From contig JAWOGA010000055.1 of NCBI GenBank assembly GCA_046497225.1, positions 1 to 31,903 on the forward strand: a stretch of DNA of 31,903 nucleotides, read 5' to 3'. The position numbers and the translations under genes were made by a program. The notes under the pieces are model-generated. The model did not search any database. It saw nothing but the letters and a program-made list of their open reading frames with translations, and had not been told where the DNA came from. Below, piece after piece: positions 14,801-23,429 of the stretch. Positions within the stretch are counted from its first letter, which is position 1. The number at the start of each line of letters is the position of its first letter. The DNA comes from JAXHLG01 sp046497225. GTDB lineage: Bacteria > Patescibacteriota > Minisyncoccia > Moranbacterales > DUUL01.

Positions 14801-15157
14801 ATGAAAAAAATAAAATTATTAACCAGTTTCTCGGTATTTACAATTTTTGGCTTAACATTGGCTAAAATCTCAAGAGCTAATTGGTTAACCGGCCTTTCAG
14901 AGGCTGGAGATTTTGGTTTACCCGACAATACTCCTTCTGGAGTTTTGGAAAATGTAATCGGATGGTTGCTTTTTATTACCAGCTTTTTAGCCGTTCTCGT
15001 TATAATAGTCTCCGGACTTATGATAGTTTTGTCCGGAGGAGATAAAGACATGGCCGATAAAGGAAAAAAAGGCGTGCAATATTCGGTAACCGGCTTGGCT
15101 ATTATTATCTTGGCTTATGTTATTATTCAAACCGTTAATAGTCTTCTTAATCCATAA
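14801..15157 (+). CDS. T4SS-type pilin, single module
   Basis: The 118-residue product has a signal peptide (about 1-27, ending ISRA) and a mature start of NWLTGLSEAGDFGLPDN. Helix 1 is GWLLFITSFLAVLVIIVSG, the loop LMIVLSGGDKDMADKGKKG, and helix 2 VTGLAIIILAYVIIQTV. The layout mirrors the probable major pilin at 13657, including the N-V-I-G-W-L-L-F segment shared almost exactly. It starts 6 bp after the previous stop. Confidence 0.82.
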   Translation: MKKIKLLTSFSVFTIFGLTLAKISRANWLTGLSEAGDFGLPDNTPSGVLENVIGWLLFITSFLAVLVIIVSGLMIVLSGGDKDMADKGKKGVQYSVTGLAIIILAYVIIQTVNSLLNP

Positions 15158-15167
15158 ACAAAAACAA

Positions 15168-15521
15168 ATGAAATATCTTATTTTTTCTCTTCTGGCAATT
15201 CTTGTGAATTTCAAAGAAGCGTTAGCCTCAGACATACCCTTGCCAACAGATACGGGGTTGCCGGATCCCGCAGGGGGGATTATGGAGGTTATAACCAACT
15301 TTTTAAGCTGGCTCTTGACTGTTTTTATGGTATTGGCAGTGTTGGCTTTTGTAATAACCGGACTTATGTATATTTTTGCTATGGGCAATGAAAGAAGCCA
15401 GAATTTGGAAAATGCCAAAAACTACCTAGGACATGCCATCACAGCTTTAGTTATCGTCGGCTCGGCATACATTATTATCATCACCATAGATTATCTTCTT
15501 ACCGGCACCTTTTTCTTTTAG
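15168..15521 (+). CDS. T4SS-type pilin, single module
   Basis: The 117-residue product has a signal peptide ending EALA-SD (about residue 20), a Pro-rich linker (IPLPTDTGLPDPAGG), helix 1 (WLLTVFMVLAVLAFVITG), loop LMYIFAMGNERSQNLENAK, and helix 2 (AITALVIVGSAYIIIITI). The ATG at 15168 was chosen because it begins the signal peptide and leaves a 10-bp gap after the previous gene; the frame is open back to 15117, which would overlap that gene. Last gene of the block, before a terminator. Confidence 0.8.
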   Translation: MKYLIFSLLAILVNFKEALASDIPLPTDTGLPDPAGGIMEVITNFLSWLLTVFMVLAVLAFVITGLMYIFAMGNERSQNLENAKNYLGHAITALVIVGSAYIIIITIDYLLTGTFFF

Positions 15522-15535
15522 TCTAATTCAATTAA

Positions 15536-15570
15536 AAAACCGCCGAACGGGCAATGCCGTCGGCGGTTTT
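15536..15570. terminator. Bidirectional intrinsic terminator between convergent operons
   Basis: AAAACCGCCGA(A)CGG (15536-15550), loop GCAATG, CCGTCGGCGGTTTT (15557-15570): a 14-bp stem with one bulged A, flanked by A-run and T-run. It serves the plus-strand pilin block and the minus-strand SPFH operon, whose last stop codon is at 15573. Confidence 0.92.
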
Positions 15571-15572
15571 AT

Positions 15573-16187
15573 TTATTCAATCCTTATTTTAAAGGGCTCC
15601 ACTAAAACAATTTTCTGTTCTGAATGAAACCCCAAGATGTTATTCCCGCCTGAATACTCAAACCTCGTTCCGGCAGGAATGGTTATTTCGTCCCCCTTGT
15701 AATAAGGGGACTTTCTTTTTCCTCCTAAGTAAATTCTTAGCCCAAACACGGGATCCGGATTGGATGTTTTGAGGGGTTTGATTTTAAACCCCGCTTCCGT
15801 TGCAAAAACTACCAAATCCCCTTTTTTTATTCCAGGAATAGGAAAATACATTCTGGAATCGCGAGAGTAATTATTATCCCATTTTGTGAATTCCATCTCC
15901 TTTTTTGAACTCTCCTCCTGATAAAGAAAGAATCCTCCTGTTGCTATAGCAATTAGCAACATCAAAGCTACCAGCAATCCTCCCCAGGAGAAATTCCCGC
16001 CTACTGTCTTCGTAGTCTTTTTCTCTTCTTTAGAGGAAGATGACTCTTCTGAGTCCTTATCCTCTTTTTTCTTTACTACTCTATATTCAACTCTGGTGAC
16101 TCCACTTCTTAAAAATAAAGACAAAAAGAAAATCCCTAAGACTACAGCAACAAAAATTTTGTCAGCAGAAATCCATTCAGGACTCAT
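15573..16187 (-). CDS. Membrane protein of unknown function, partner of the SPFH protein
   Basis: The 204-residue product has a first helix at about 10-26 and a Lys/Glu/Ser-rich linker (KKEDKDSEESSSSKEEKK). A second helix lies at about 68-87 (GLLVALMLLIAIATGGFFLY), with a C-terminal domain of about 110 residues. That domain is beta-rich, with GIKKGDLVVFATEAGFKIKP, YYKGDEITIPAGTRFEYSGG and KIVLVEPFKIRIE. Its turns look like a small SH3- or barrel-like fold, but I do not recognise a family. The start lies 11 bp inside the end of the SPFH gene, so the two are translationally coupled, which suggests a shared membrane complex. Confidence 0.7.
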   Translation of the reverse strand: MSPEWISADKIFVAVVLGIFFLSLFLRSGVTRVEYRVVKKKEDKDSEESSSSKEEKKTTKTVGGNFSWGGLLVALMLLIAIATGGFFLYQEESSKKEMEFTKWDNNYSRDSRMYFPIPGIKKGDLVVFATEAGFKIKPLKTSNPDPVFGLRIYLGGKRKSPYYKGDEITIPAGTRFEYSGGNNILGFHSEQKIVLVEPFKIRIE

Positions 16188-17091
16188 TTTGCTCTCCTCC
16201 TTGTCCTTGCTCCTTACTGCCTTCTTTCCTGCTTTTCAAAACAGTCCCCAAGATAGATGAAATCATATCCGGACTGTCTATCTTGATTTCATCATAATTG
16301 TAATTATATTGTTTTCTCCATACCTGGACAGCTTTTAAAATTTCCCTCTCTTCCAATCCGGGCAGAATTTTTTTGAGTTGCCCTGCCTTTTCCATTAAAT
16401 GCACCCATTCTGTGGTTTCAGAATCCTTCTCGTACATCTCTTTTTGGCGGGCATCCCTGGCCAGCCTTAACTCTTCCGTGGGTTTAATCTCATCAATGGT
16501 AGCCTTGAGGATGTCCACCCCGTAACTTAGTTGAGCGTGATCGAGAGGTTTATCGTTTCCGAATAAACGCCTTTCGGTTGGTTCCGTTAATTTGCCTATT
16601 AATTCTTTGGAGAGCTGTCCTTTTCTAGTTATTGCCTCTTCAAAGCTCAACATTTTTCCGAGCTCTTGAGATAAAAACTCGTCAACTTCAGCATCAAGAC
16701 CCTCTATTATGGCATTCTCATCCACCTCAATGAGGCGATAAAGAGACAGGATTGAAGGCCTGTACTGAATCACTCCCGTCACATAAACGGTTCCGCCGCT
16801 TTCCCCTCCAATTTGGTATTCTCTTCCTTGCTCTTCTTCCTCGCTTTTTTTTATTTTTCTTGTCCTCACTTCCCTGTTAAAGAGATAAATCTTCCACCAG
16901 GGACGTTTTAAATGATACCCCTCTCTGTAGGGTTCTCCTATGGGAGTAGACCAACCGTTTTCATCAAGTTCTTTTTTAAACCTACCAACAAAAATACTGG
17001 AAGGAAGCCCAATGTGAACATCGGGTACCTTAAAAATTGAAAGCTTCAACACAGCCGCTACAATAATGATCAAACCAATAATCCAATACAT
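16177..17091 (-). CDS. SPFH/band 7 (stomatin-like) membrane protein
   Basis: The 304-residue protein has an N-terminal membrane helix (2-17) and an SPFH domain. Visible are VHIGLPSSIFVGRFKKEL, REGYHLKRPWWKIYLFNREV (the band-7 E-G-x-H-x-x-x-P-W pattern), VYVTGVIQYRPS, and the helix ATIDEIKPTEELRLARDA before a charged C-terminal coil. SPFH proteins assemble into rings or scaffolds in membrane microdomains and often partner with a small NfeD-like or other membrane protein. Here the partner position is taken by an unrelated-looking 204-residue protein. The gene has a clear promoter and a good ribosome-binding site (GAGGAGAG at 17098-17105). Confidence 0.82.
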   Translation of the reverse strand: MYWIIGLIIIVAAVLKLSIFKVPDVHIGLPSSIFVGRFKKELDENGWSTPIGEPYREGYHLKRPWWKIYLFNREVRTRKIKKSEEEEQGREYQIGGESGGTVYVTGVIQYRPSILSLYRLIEVDENAIIEGLDAEVDEFLSQELGKMLSFEEAITRKGQLSKELIGKLTEPTERRLFGNDKPLDHAQLSYGVDILKATIDEIKPTEELRLARDARQKEMYEKDSETTEWVHLMEKAGQLKKILPGLEEREILKAVQVWRKQYNYNYDEIKIDSPDMISSILGTVLKSRKEGSKEQGQGGEQNES

Positions 17092-17128
17092 TTTTCTCTC
17101 TCCTCTTTTTTAAATTTTCAAGTTGCTT

Positions 17129-17154
17129 TCACACTTATTAATAAAATAATGTGA
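17129..17154 (-). repeat. Inverted repeat at the predicted transcript start of the SPFH operon
   Basis: TCACACTTATT (17129-17139) and AATAATGTGA (17145-17154) pair over 10 bp with one bulged base and a 5-nt loop. The predicted start site is near 17155, so the mRNA would begin with this stem-loop. It could stabilise the 5' end or be a regulator's operator. Confidence 0.45.
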
Positions 17155-17162
17155 ATCATGTA

Positions 17163-17191
17163 ATTATGGCATAAAAATTAAAAATTGTCAA
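17163..17191 (-). promoter_or_regulatory. Promoter of the SPFH operon
   Basis: On the minus strand a perfect TTGACA (17186-17191), a 17-bp spacer and CATAAT (17163-17168, 5 of 6) make the best sigma-70-type promoter seen in the window. The leader is about 64 nt. Confidence 0.7.
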
Positions 17192-17271
17192 TGTATCGAA
17201 CTAGAATTAAGATTTAAATCTGAAGCGTCCCACTTTTGAAAATAAAAGGAACAGATTTTTAAAAAATAAAA

Positions 17272-17291
17272 ACCCTGCAATGCTACAGGGT
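17272..17291 (-). terminator. Intrinsic terminator of the Kef antiporter gene
   Basis: On the minus strand ACCCTG (17286-17291) and CAGGGT (17272-17277) form a 6-bp GC-rich stem with an 8-nt loop followed by TTTTATTTTTT. It lies 60 bp after the antiporter stop codon. Confidence 0.75.
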
Positions 17292-17351
17292 GTAAAACAA
17301 AAACAATCCGCATTTAATAACAAAAACTTTTCAAGACATCGCGTCAAGTTT

Positions 17352-19025
17352 TTAATCAATCGGTTTTAAATCTTTTTTCTGTTTATTGCGTAACTTTTTA
17401 AAAGCTTGTCTAGTCCATTTTTGTCCTTTGAGGACCTGGGCCATCCACCTACCCCCTATCAAATGCGGAACCATTACATAATCAGCTCCGGCCTCGTAAA
17501 GATCTTCCAAGAAGGCAGTATGGGAAAGATTTCCAATAAATATAGCTCTTTTATTGGATTTTCTTAATTCTTTGGATAAAGCGACTTGTTCTTCCGCGTT
17601 GGGAAGAGTGGAAATCACCAACTTAGCTTGATTTAAGGGCATTTCTTGCAAAAAATCCTGCTCAAAAGCGTCCCCAAAAAAACATGGGACTCTCTTCTTT
17701 TTAAGTTTATGTATAGCAATTGGATCAAAATCCACCACCGCAAAAGAAACTTCCAACTCCTGCAAAGCTCGACAAATCTGCCAACCCAAACGATGATAAC
17801 CAAAAACTATTACATCATAGCACTTCTTGTCATCCTTCTGGATAACTCGCTTTTCTTTACCTATTTTATCCAACCAGGGTTTTATTTTTCTAAACAATTG
17901 ATAATTGTAAGTTATCAAATAGGATGAAACAAAAATGGTTATTAAAGCCACAATTGTAAACATAGACAGTTCTTCTTTGCCCACAAAACCCAAGTCCCTG
18001 GAAACAAACAAAAACACAAAACCGAATTCGCTAACTTGAGCAGCGGTTAACCCCGCAAGAAAACTATTTTTCCGAGTAAACCTCATTGTTCTATAAAGAA
18101 CATACAGAATTAACGGATTACCGATCAAAATAAACATTGAAATCCACACACTCGGCCACAAAACCCCTTTAACACTTTCTATTTGCATCTCGCTTCCCAA
18201 GATAATAAAAAATAGCGCAATAAAGAAATCTCTAAGCGGTTTTATTCTACTGCTAATTTCTGTTCGGTAATTGGAGGCCGCCAATGATAAACCGGCAATA
18301 ATTGCCCCCACCTCCAAAGAAAGACCGGCCCAGTGACTAGCTCCGGCAACAGCAAAGCACCAAGCCAAGGAAAATAATAATAAAAACTCTCCCGATTCCG
18401 CAGCTTTGTCTAAAACCAAGGGAAGAATAAATTTTGTTATCAAATAAACTCCCAGGAAAAGCAATATACTTTTAATCAAAATTAGAGCCACTGCATTTAT
18501 CAGAGAATCTCCCAAAGCCAATGCCGGCAAAAAAATCATCAATCCAATCGCCACCACATCCTGAACCAGCATTAACCCAATCGTATAACGGCCATAAACA
18601 CTTTTTTCATCACCCTTGTCGGATAGAAGTTTAGTAATAATAATTGTGCTGGAAAAAGTAATAGAAATAGCCACGAATAAGGCGGAAAGAAAAGAAAAGC
18701 CAAAGGCTAAAAGAATTAATAAACCAAACAAAGAAGTAAAAACAACCTGCCCAATCCCGGTAACAACCGCCACTTTTCCGATTTTTTTCAGGTAACTCAT
18801 ATTCAAACTCAATCCTACCAAAAACAATAACAAAATCACCCCGAAGTCAGCAAAAACATCAAAAAAATCCTGACTGGAATTAATTAAATTTAAAAAGACC
18901 GGCCCGCAAATAACACCCGTTAATAAATAAGCTATAATCATAGGCTGACGCAAAGCTTTCATCAACAGCGCTACACCTATAACCAAGCTTAAAACTAAGC
19001 TAACATCAACAAAAACCGAATGCAT
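17352..19025 (-). CDS. Kef-type cation:proton antiporter (CPA2) with TrkA-N domain
   Basis: The 557-residue protein has about 12 membrane helices of the sodium/hydrogen exchanger fold (residues 1-380). It includes RQPMIIAYLLTGVICGP, FGVILLLFLVGLSLN and LMLVQDVVAIGLM, the last with the conserved Gln-Asp of the ion site. A C-terminal Rossmann TrkA-N/RCK domain (about 405-520) follows, with VIVFGYHRLGWQ, AVVDFDP, FFGDAFEQDFL and LVISTLPNAEEQ. The RCK_C domain is absent. It would move K+ or Na+ against protons, gated by a nucleotide. It is the last gene of the minus-strand run below the sensor cluster but has its own promoter. The start at 19025 fits the promoter. Confidence 0.9.
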   Translation of the reverse strand: MHSVFVDVSLVLSLVIGVALLMKALRQPMIIAYLLTGVICGPVFLNLINSSQDFFDVFADFGVILLLFLVGLSLNMSYLKKIGKVAVVTGIGQVVFTSLFGLLILLAFGFSFLSALFVAISITFSSTIIITKLLSDKGDEKSVYGRYTIGLMLVQDVVAIGLMIFLPALALGDSLINAVALILIKSILLFLGVYLITKFILPLVLDKAAESGEFLLLFSLAWCFAVAGASHWAGLSLEVGAIIAGLSLAASNYRTEISSRIKPLRDFFIALFFIILGSEMQIESVKGVLWPSVWISMFILIGNPLILYVLYRTMRFTRKNSFLAGLTAAQVSEFGFVFLFVSRDLGFVGKEELSMFTIVALITIFVSSYLITYNYQLFRKIKPWLDKIGKEKRVIQKDDKKCYDVIVFGYHRLGWQICRALQELEVSFAVVDFDPIAIHKLKKKRVPCFFGDAFEQDFLQEMPLNQAKLVISTLPNAEEQVALSKELRKSNKRAIFIGNLSHTAFLEDLYEAGADYVMVPHLIGGRWMAQVLKGQKWTRQAFKKLRNKQKKDLKPID

Positions 19026-19037
19026 TCTGATATTATA
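19026..19037 (-). promoter_or_regulatory. -10 element of the Kef gene, predicted leaderless
   Basis: On the minus strand TATAAT (19032-19037) is followed by ATCAGA and then ATG, so the -10 ends 6 nt before the start codon, the same geometry as secD (TAATAT CAGATT ATG). The -35 is weak. A run of TATAA-like repeats upstream makes the exact -10 ambiguous. Confidence 0.4.
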
Positions 19038-19090
19038 TTATATTATTATAACAAAAAATTTAAAAATGCTTCCTTAAAGCTCTCTTCTGA

Positions 19091-19498
19091 TTACTGTTTT
19101 TTTGTTTCGGTCTTTAATTTTATATCTTCAATAATTTGCTCTAATCTAGAATTCGATTTGACATAATATTTGTCAATTCCAAGCTCCAAATAAGCGCTCA
19201 CCTTTTCCGGACTAGCAGTATTGGAAACAACAAAAACGGGAATATCTTCCCATCCGGGATTTTCTTTTACCTTAACTAAAAAATCAAAACCGCTTTCCCG
19301 TCCCAAAAGATAATGATCAAGCCAAATTGCGTCTATCTTGCCAATGCTTTCATCTCTTAAATAATTTAAAGCTTGATTAGAAGATTTAGCGGAAATCACA
19401 TTGAATCCGCTTTTTCTCATTTTTATTTTAATAGCTTCCTGTAGAGGTCTTTCATCCTCTACAACTAAGACAGATTTATTGGTTTTGTTGGTTTTCAT
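19091..19498 (-). CDS. Receiver-only response regulator
   Basis: The 135-residue CheY-like receiver domain has no output domain. Conserved residues seen: acidic pair Glu14/Asp15 in VVEDE, phosphoacceptor Asp61 in AIWLDHYLL, Ser92/Thr94 in VVSNTAS, and Lys114 in YYVKSN. It lies downstream of the Cache histidine kinase, its likely phosphodonor. As a single-domain receiver it must act by protein contact, like CheY; PilB or a pilus component of the same cluster is a possible target (inference). Confidence 0.9.
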   Translation of the reverse strand: MKTNKTNKSVLVVEDERPLQEAIKIKMRKSGFNVISAKSSNQALNYLRDESIGKIDAIWLDHYLLGRESGFDFLVKVKENPGWEDIPVFVVSNTASPEKVSAYLELGIDKYYVKSNSRLEQIIEDIKLKTETKKQ

Positions 19499-19668
19499 GA
19501 ATATTATTTAATTATTAATTTAAACCGTAAACATCCCCGCCAATAAAAATCGGCTAACAGCTATTGAGTTATTTTAAGCCTCAAGATAAGCATCTCTCTT
19601 AAAAGCATCCGTTAAATCTTCCAATAACTATACTGAAAAATATTTAAAAACATCAAAATATCCAAAAG

Positions 19669-22011
19669 TCAATCAGCCAATTCTCTTGAGCCCTTTTTAA
19701 CTTTCATACCGCTCAGAGGCATTTCAATAAAAAAAGTAGTTCCCTTGTCTTTTTCAGAGTTAAACCAAATTTCACCACCGGCATAATCAACAATGGACTT
19801 GACTAAATAAAGCCCCAGCCCGGTGCCTTCTGTGTCTTTTTCACGAACATTGTCCGCTCTAAACATTTTTTGAAAAATATTTTTATGCTGCTCCCTGGGA
19901 ATCCCATACCCGGTATCGGAAACTTTTATAAGAACCTTCTCATCTTTTTTGGACACCTCTAATTTCACGCCTCCTCCTTCGGGAGTGTATTTAACTGCGT
20001 TGGAAAGAAGATTTTGAAAAATAATTGAAACCAGTTTAGGATCGGCATTAATTTTAGGCAAATCTTTGTCATATTCCTTTTTAAAATCAATTTTTTTATG
20101 ATCTATCTTTTGTTTTAATTCCCCTATCACAGTATCCGCAACCTCTCTAAAATCGGTTTTTTCCACATCAACGGCTAATTTGCCAAGTTCAATCCTGGAA
20201 ACATTTAGCAAAGCATTAACTAACTCAACCATTCTTTGATTGCCTTTGTAAATTTCATCTAAATACATTCTTTGATCATCAGTGATTTCTCCCGCGTCAC
20301 CGTTTAAAAGCATTTCGGCATACCAATTAATAGTAGAAAGCGGGGTTCTTAATTGATGCGAAGCCAGAGAAACAAACTCAGTTTTAGCTTTATCCACTTC
20401 CCTATCCCTGGTTATATCCCTAAAAACCACCACGCAACCAATAAAATTCCCCTCTTTATCTTTAATTGGAGAAGCGCTATCAGCCACCGGCACTTTATTT
20501 CCATCCTTTTTTACCAAAGCGGTACCCTTCTTAAGCTCAACAACTTCGCCTTTTTTTATGGCGCTGTCAATAAAACCCCTCCTTTGCTCACCGGTTTCTT
20601 CATTGATAAAATTTAAAACATCCTCAAAATTCCTGCCTAAAACCTCTTCTTCTTCAAATCCAGAAATCTTGCTAGCCATATTATTGAAAATAAAAATATC
20701 CTTCTTTTCATCAATTACAAATACTCCATCACCAATACTGTAAAGAATTGTCTTAATTCTCTCTCTTGCTTCCTCAGCTACCGTCTTTTCCTCTTGGACA
20801 TCCTCTAAAATATTTAAAATCGCTTTTTGCTGCCTCATAAGATCTTCTCTTTTCTCTTTCAATTTTTTGGTCTGATTTTTCACTTTCTTGTCCACCTCTT
20901 TTAAGGAGTTATCCATAGTCCTAACCATGGAATCAAACGACCGAGAAAGTTTTCCTATTTCGTCTCTACTCTTAATTCCAACTTTGTAAGTATAATCCCC
21001 TTTTTTGATTTTTTCAGCACCCCTCCTTAGATCCTCGATAGGCTTAGTTATAGACCTAGAAATTAAAAACGCCAGTAAAAAATAAACAAAGAAAGAAATC
21101 AAAGAGAATCCCGCTAGCAGATATTGAATGTTCCTAACTTCTTTTAAAATAAAGCTTTCATCGACCTCGGACACAAGACACCACTCTTTTTCCGGCAAAA
21201 CTTCATAAGCGCCTAGGGCCTTGCCTTCATTAAAACCGGAATAGACAAAAGATCTATCCTCGGGATATGTTTTATCACCAGAGTCAATTTCCTTAATACA
21301 CGCTCGTGTTGCCTTGTTGTCCACAAAATCGCCTGGAGGGACCGCCCACTGACCACCTCCGGAATAAGAAATCAGCTTAGCATCTTCATTAATCAAATAG
21401 GATCTGCCTTTTTGAACCAATTCGGGAAAGGCATTGGCAGCCTCAAGTAAATCATCGGACTTAAGCTTCACTACTAAAACTCCCATAAAATCTCCGGTTT
21501 GCTTATTTTCAATGGGGCCGGCCACGCCAAAACTTTTCTTTGTTGATTCCTTGTTGTAATAAAAATCACCAAAAAAAACTTTTTTCTTTCCTTCCTCAAA
21601 TATCAAAGCTTGAGAGAAGTCGTTTCTTAAATCAGCTTTTTCTTGATGATTTTTAATTGGCTCGCCATTCGAGTTTAAAATAAAAATATCTTCAAAACTC
21701 CCGCTAATCATATAATTTAATTTTTCCCCGCATTCATCCAAGCCTTCCTTGTACTTGGGGTCGTTTTTGTTCATATTTAAATTTTGACAAAAAGCATCTT
21801 CGCCGTCCAAAATCAATTTCAATCTATCTTTTTGAGACGATATCCAGTGTTGAATAAATTTTTTTTCAAGATGAGTGGCTGTTTCCAGGAAAGACCTCTC
21901 CTTTTTTTTAATTATCTCGGAGGAATAATAACTAACAAAAACAAACATTGCCACAACAAAAATCAAAAACAACCCAAAAAAATTAAAAATTATTTTATTC
22001 TTTATTTTCAT
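19669..22011 (-). CDS. Sensor histidine kinase: Cache-HAMP-PAS-HisKA-HATPase
   Basis: The 780-residue membrane sensor has TM1 (8-28) and an extracytoplasmic dCache-like domain (about 35-290) with FGVAGPIENKQTGDFMGVLV and a YLINEDAKLISYS strand. TM2 (294-318), HAMP (319-372), a coiled coil, and PAS (about 418-535; YSIGDGVFVIDEKKDIFIFN) follow. HisKA has the phospho-His552 in LASHQLRTPLS, and the HATPase domain has N671 (NLLSNAVKYTPEGG), DTGYGIP and GTGLGLYLVKSIV. All kinase motifs are intact. It should sense a small extracellular ligand and pass phosphate to one of the receivers at 19091 or 26034. The coding start is within an AT-rich stretch with no obvious Shine-Dalgarno. Confidence 0.95.
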   Translation of the reverse strand: MKIKNKIIFNFFGLFLIFVVAMFVFVSYYSSEIIKKKERSFLETATHLEKKFIQHWISSQKDRLKLILDGEDAFCQNLNMNKNDPKYKEGLDECGEKLNYMISGSFEDIFILNSNGEPIKNHQEKADLRNDFSQALIFEEGKKKVFFGDFYYNKESTKKSFGVAGPIENKQTGDFMGVLVVKLKSDDLLEAANAFPELVQKGRSYLINEDAKLISYSGGGQWAVPPGDFVDNKATRACIKEIDSGDKTYPEDRSFVYSGFNEGKALGAYEVLPEKEWCLVSEVDESFILKEVRNIQYLLAGFSLISFFVYFLLAFLISRSITKPIEDLRRGAEKIKKGDYTYKVGIKSRDEIGKLSRSFDSMVRTMDNSLKEVDKKVKNQTKKLKEKREDLMRQQKAILNILEDVQEEKTVAEEARERIKTILYSIGDGVFVIDEKKDIFIFNNMASKISGFEEEEVLGRNFEDVLNFINEETGEQRRGFIDSAIKKGEVVELKKGTALVKKDGNKVPVADSASPIKDKEGNFIGCVVVFRDITRDREVDKAKTEFVSLASHQLRTPLSTINWYAEMLLNGDAGEITDDQRMYLDEIYKGNQRMVELVNALLNVSRIELGKLAVDVEKTDFREVADTVIGELKQKIDHKKIDFKKEYDKDLPKINADPKLVSIIFQNLLSNAVKYTPEGGGVKLEVSKKDEKVLIKVSDTGYGIPREQHKNIFQKMFRADNVREKDTEGTGLGLYLVKSIVDYAGGEIWFNSEKDKGTTFFIEMPLSGMKVKKGSRELAD

Positions 22012-22145
22012 TGTAAATTTTAACTAATTTATATTCTATCAAGAGATTAAATCAATCTCCCTCGTCTCATTTGACCCTAAAATCTTTTTGACTGCAATGG
22101 ATTTCGATTCAATTGTTTCGTATCGGATATTTTTCGCGGATATTC

Positions 22146-23420
22146 TCAATTATCAGAATCTTTCTCTTTCTTCAATTTTCTAATTTCTTTTTTTAATTCA
22201 GCCATTTTTAACTCCCGGTCTACCATAGCTTTATTTATTTTCTCCAATCTAGCTGTTCGCTTTTCCACCTTTTTCTGAATATTTTCCCGAGCCTTAATTA
22301 AATCGTTTACCATTTTACTCAAAGCATTATTCAATTCTTCAACCTCATCCCCGGTTTTTATCTCGAGTCTTTTTTCTAAATTTCCGGACTGAATACTCTC
22401 GGCGGTTTTCTTTAATTCCTCTAGAGGACGAAATAATTTGGATAAATAAAAATAAGAAAAAATAGATATCAAAAACACGCAAATCAAAGCCAATGAAGCT
22501 AACAATAAAGCCAGGCGATTGCTGTCGGAAAGAACAATTTTCATATTCGATTTCGTCACTAGATAATAAGGAAAGTCTTTAATATTTTCAGCTAAAAGCA
22601 CTTGACTAGATCCTTTATCTTCCTTGGTGTATTCAAATTTTTTCTTTCCTTCACTAAAACTACGTATCCAATTTTCCACTTCATTGTACTCTAGTTCGTC
22701 AATCTTTTCTTGGTTGAATCGTTCGCGAATATTTGCTTCCTGCAATTCCTCCTCATTAGCCCGACCAATAAATTTTTTTCTTAAATTATCATCACTTGCG
22801 GATATGACAACTCCATAACGATCTACCAACATAGTAGTCAGTCCATCCGGATATTCCCCCTCAAAAACCTTTTCAATAGAATCCGTTTTCAGTTTAACCA
22901 CCGCTACTCCGCTTGAATCGCCAATTCGACTAGCAAAATAATAACCAGATTTTCCACTGGTGGATCCTATGGCCATCTGCGTGCCTTGACCCTCCCTTAA
23001 GGCTTCCGAAAAATATTTCCTAAATCCATAATTTTCTCCCACAAAATCCTCCTGGGTGGAAGATAAAGTCTCCCCCTCGGAATCCATTAAATAAATAGCG
23101 CTAAAGTAATTTCCAATATCATATCTCTTCAAAAGGCTGAGAATTTCTTCTTTTTGGTATTCAGGGTCAGAAGATGATACATAATTTGCGATCTCCGACT
23201 GCTTGGCTATTACATTGGTCACATCCCTGGAATGAGAGAAAATTAATTCCAGCTCATCGCCCATATGCCTGGCTAAGACTCTCATGTCTTCCAATTGCCT
23301 AACTTCAAACTCTTTTTTAATGCCGGAATAAAAAACAAAAGCTAAAACACCACCTAGTGGCAAGGAAATGGTTAGCAACATTAAAGTTATTTTTATTTTC
23401 AGAGAAACCTTTACTCTCAT
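22146..23420 (-). CDS. Cache-HAMP sensor protein without catalytic output
   Basis: The 424-residue protein has TM1 (9-31) and a large extracytoplasmic double-Cache-like domain. It shows FSAIYLMDSEGETLS, YGFRKYFSEALREGQGTQMA and GYYFASRI, typical of DctB-type ligand-binding sensors. TM2 (301-325) and HAMP (326-378) follow, then a C-terminal coiled coil (380-420) with the segment RLEKINKAMVDRELKMAELK, where the protein ends. No kinase, methyl-accepting or cyclase domain exists. Its tail is nearly the same as that of the PAS-PAS protein 9 bp upstream, so both may dock on a common partner. Absence of an output domain is certain from the stop codon; the docking idea is inference. Confidence 0.85.
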   Translation of the reverse strand: MRVKVSLKIKITLMLLTISLPLGGVLAFVFYSGIKKEFEVRQLEDMRVLARHMGDELELIFSHSRDVTNVIAKQSEIANYVSSSDPEYQKEEILSLLKRYDIGNYFSAIYLMDSEGETLSSTQEDFVGENYGFRKYFSEALREGQGTQMAIGSTSGKSGYYFASRIGDSSGVAVVKLKTDSIEKVFEGEYPDGLTTMLVDRYGVVISASDDNLRKKFIGRANEEELQEANIRERFNQEKIDELEYNEVENWIRSFSEGKKKFEYTKEDKGSSQVLLAENIKDFPYYLVTKSNMKIVLSDSNRLALLLASLALICVFLISIFSYFYLSKLFRPLEELKKTAESIQSGNLEKRLEIKTGDEVEELNNALSKMVNDLIKARENIQKKVEKRTARLEKINKAMVDRELKMAELKKEIRKLKKEKDSDN

Positions 23421-23429
23421 TTTTTAGTT

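Noticed and set aside
16177..17091. HflK/HflC protease regulator
   Set aside because: The SPFH domain is divergent, there is only one copy, and the partner is not a second SPFH protein.
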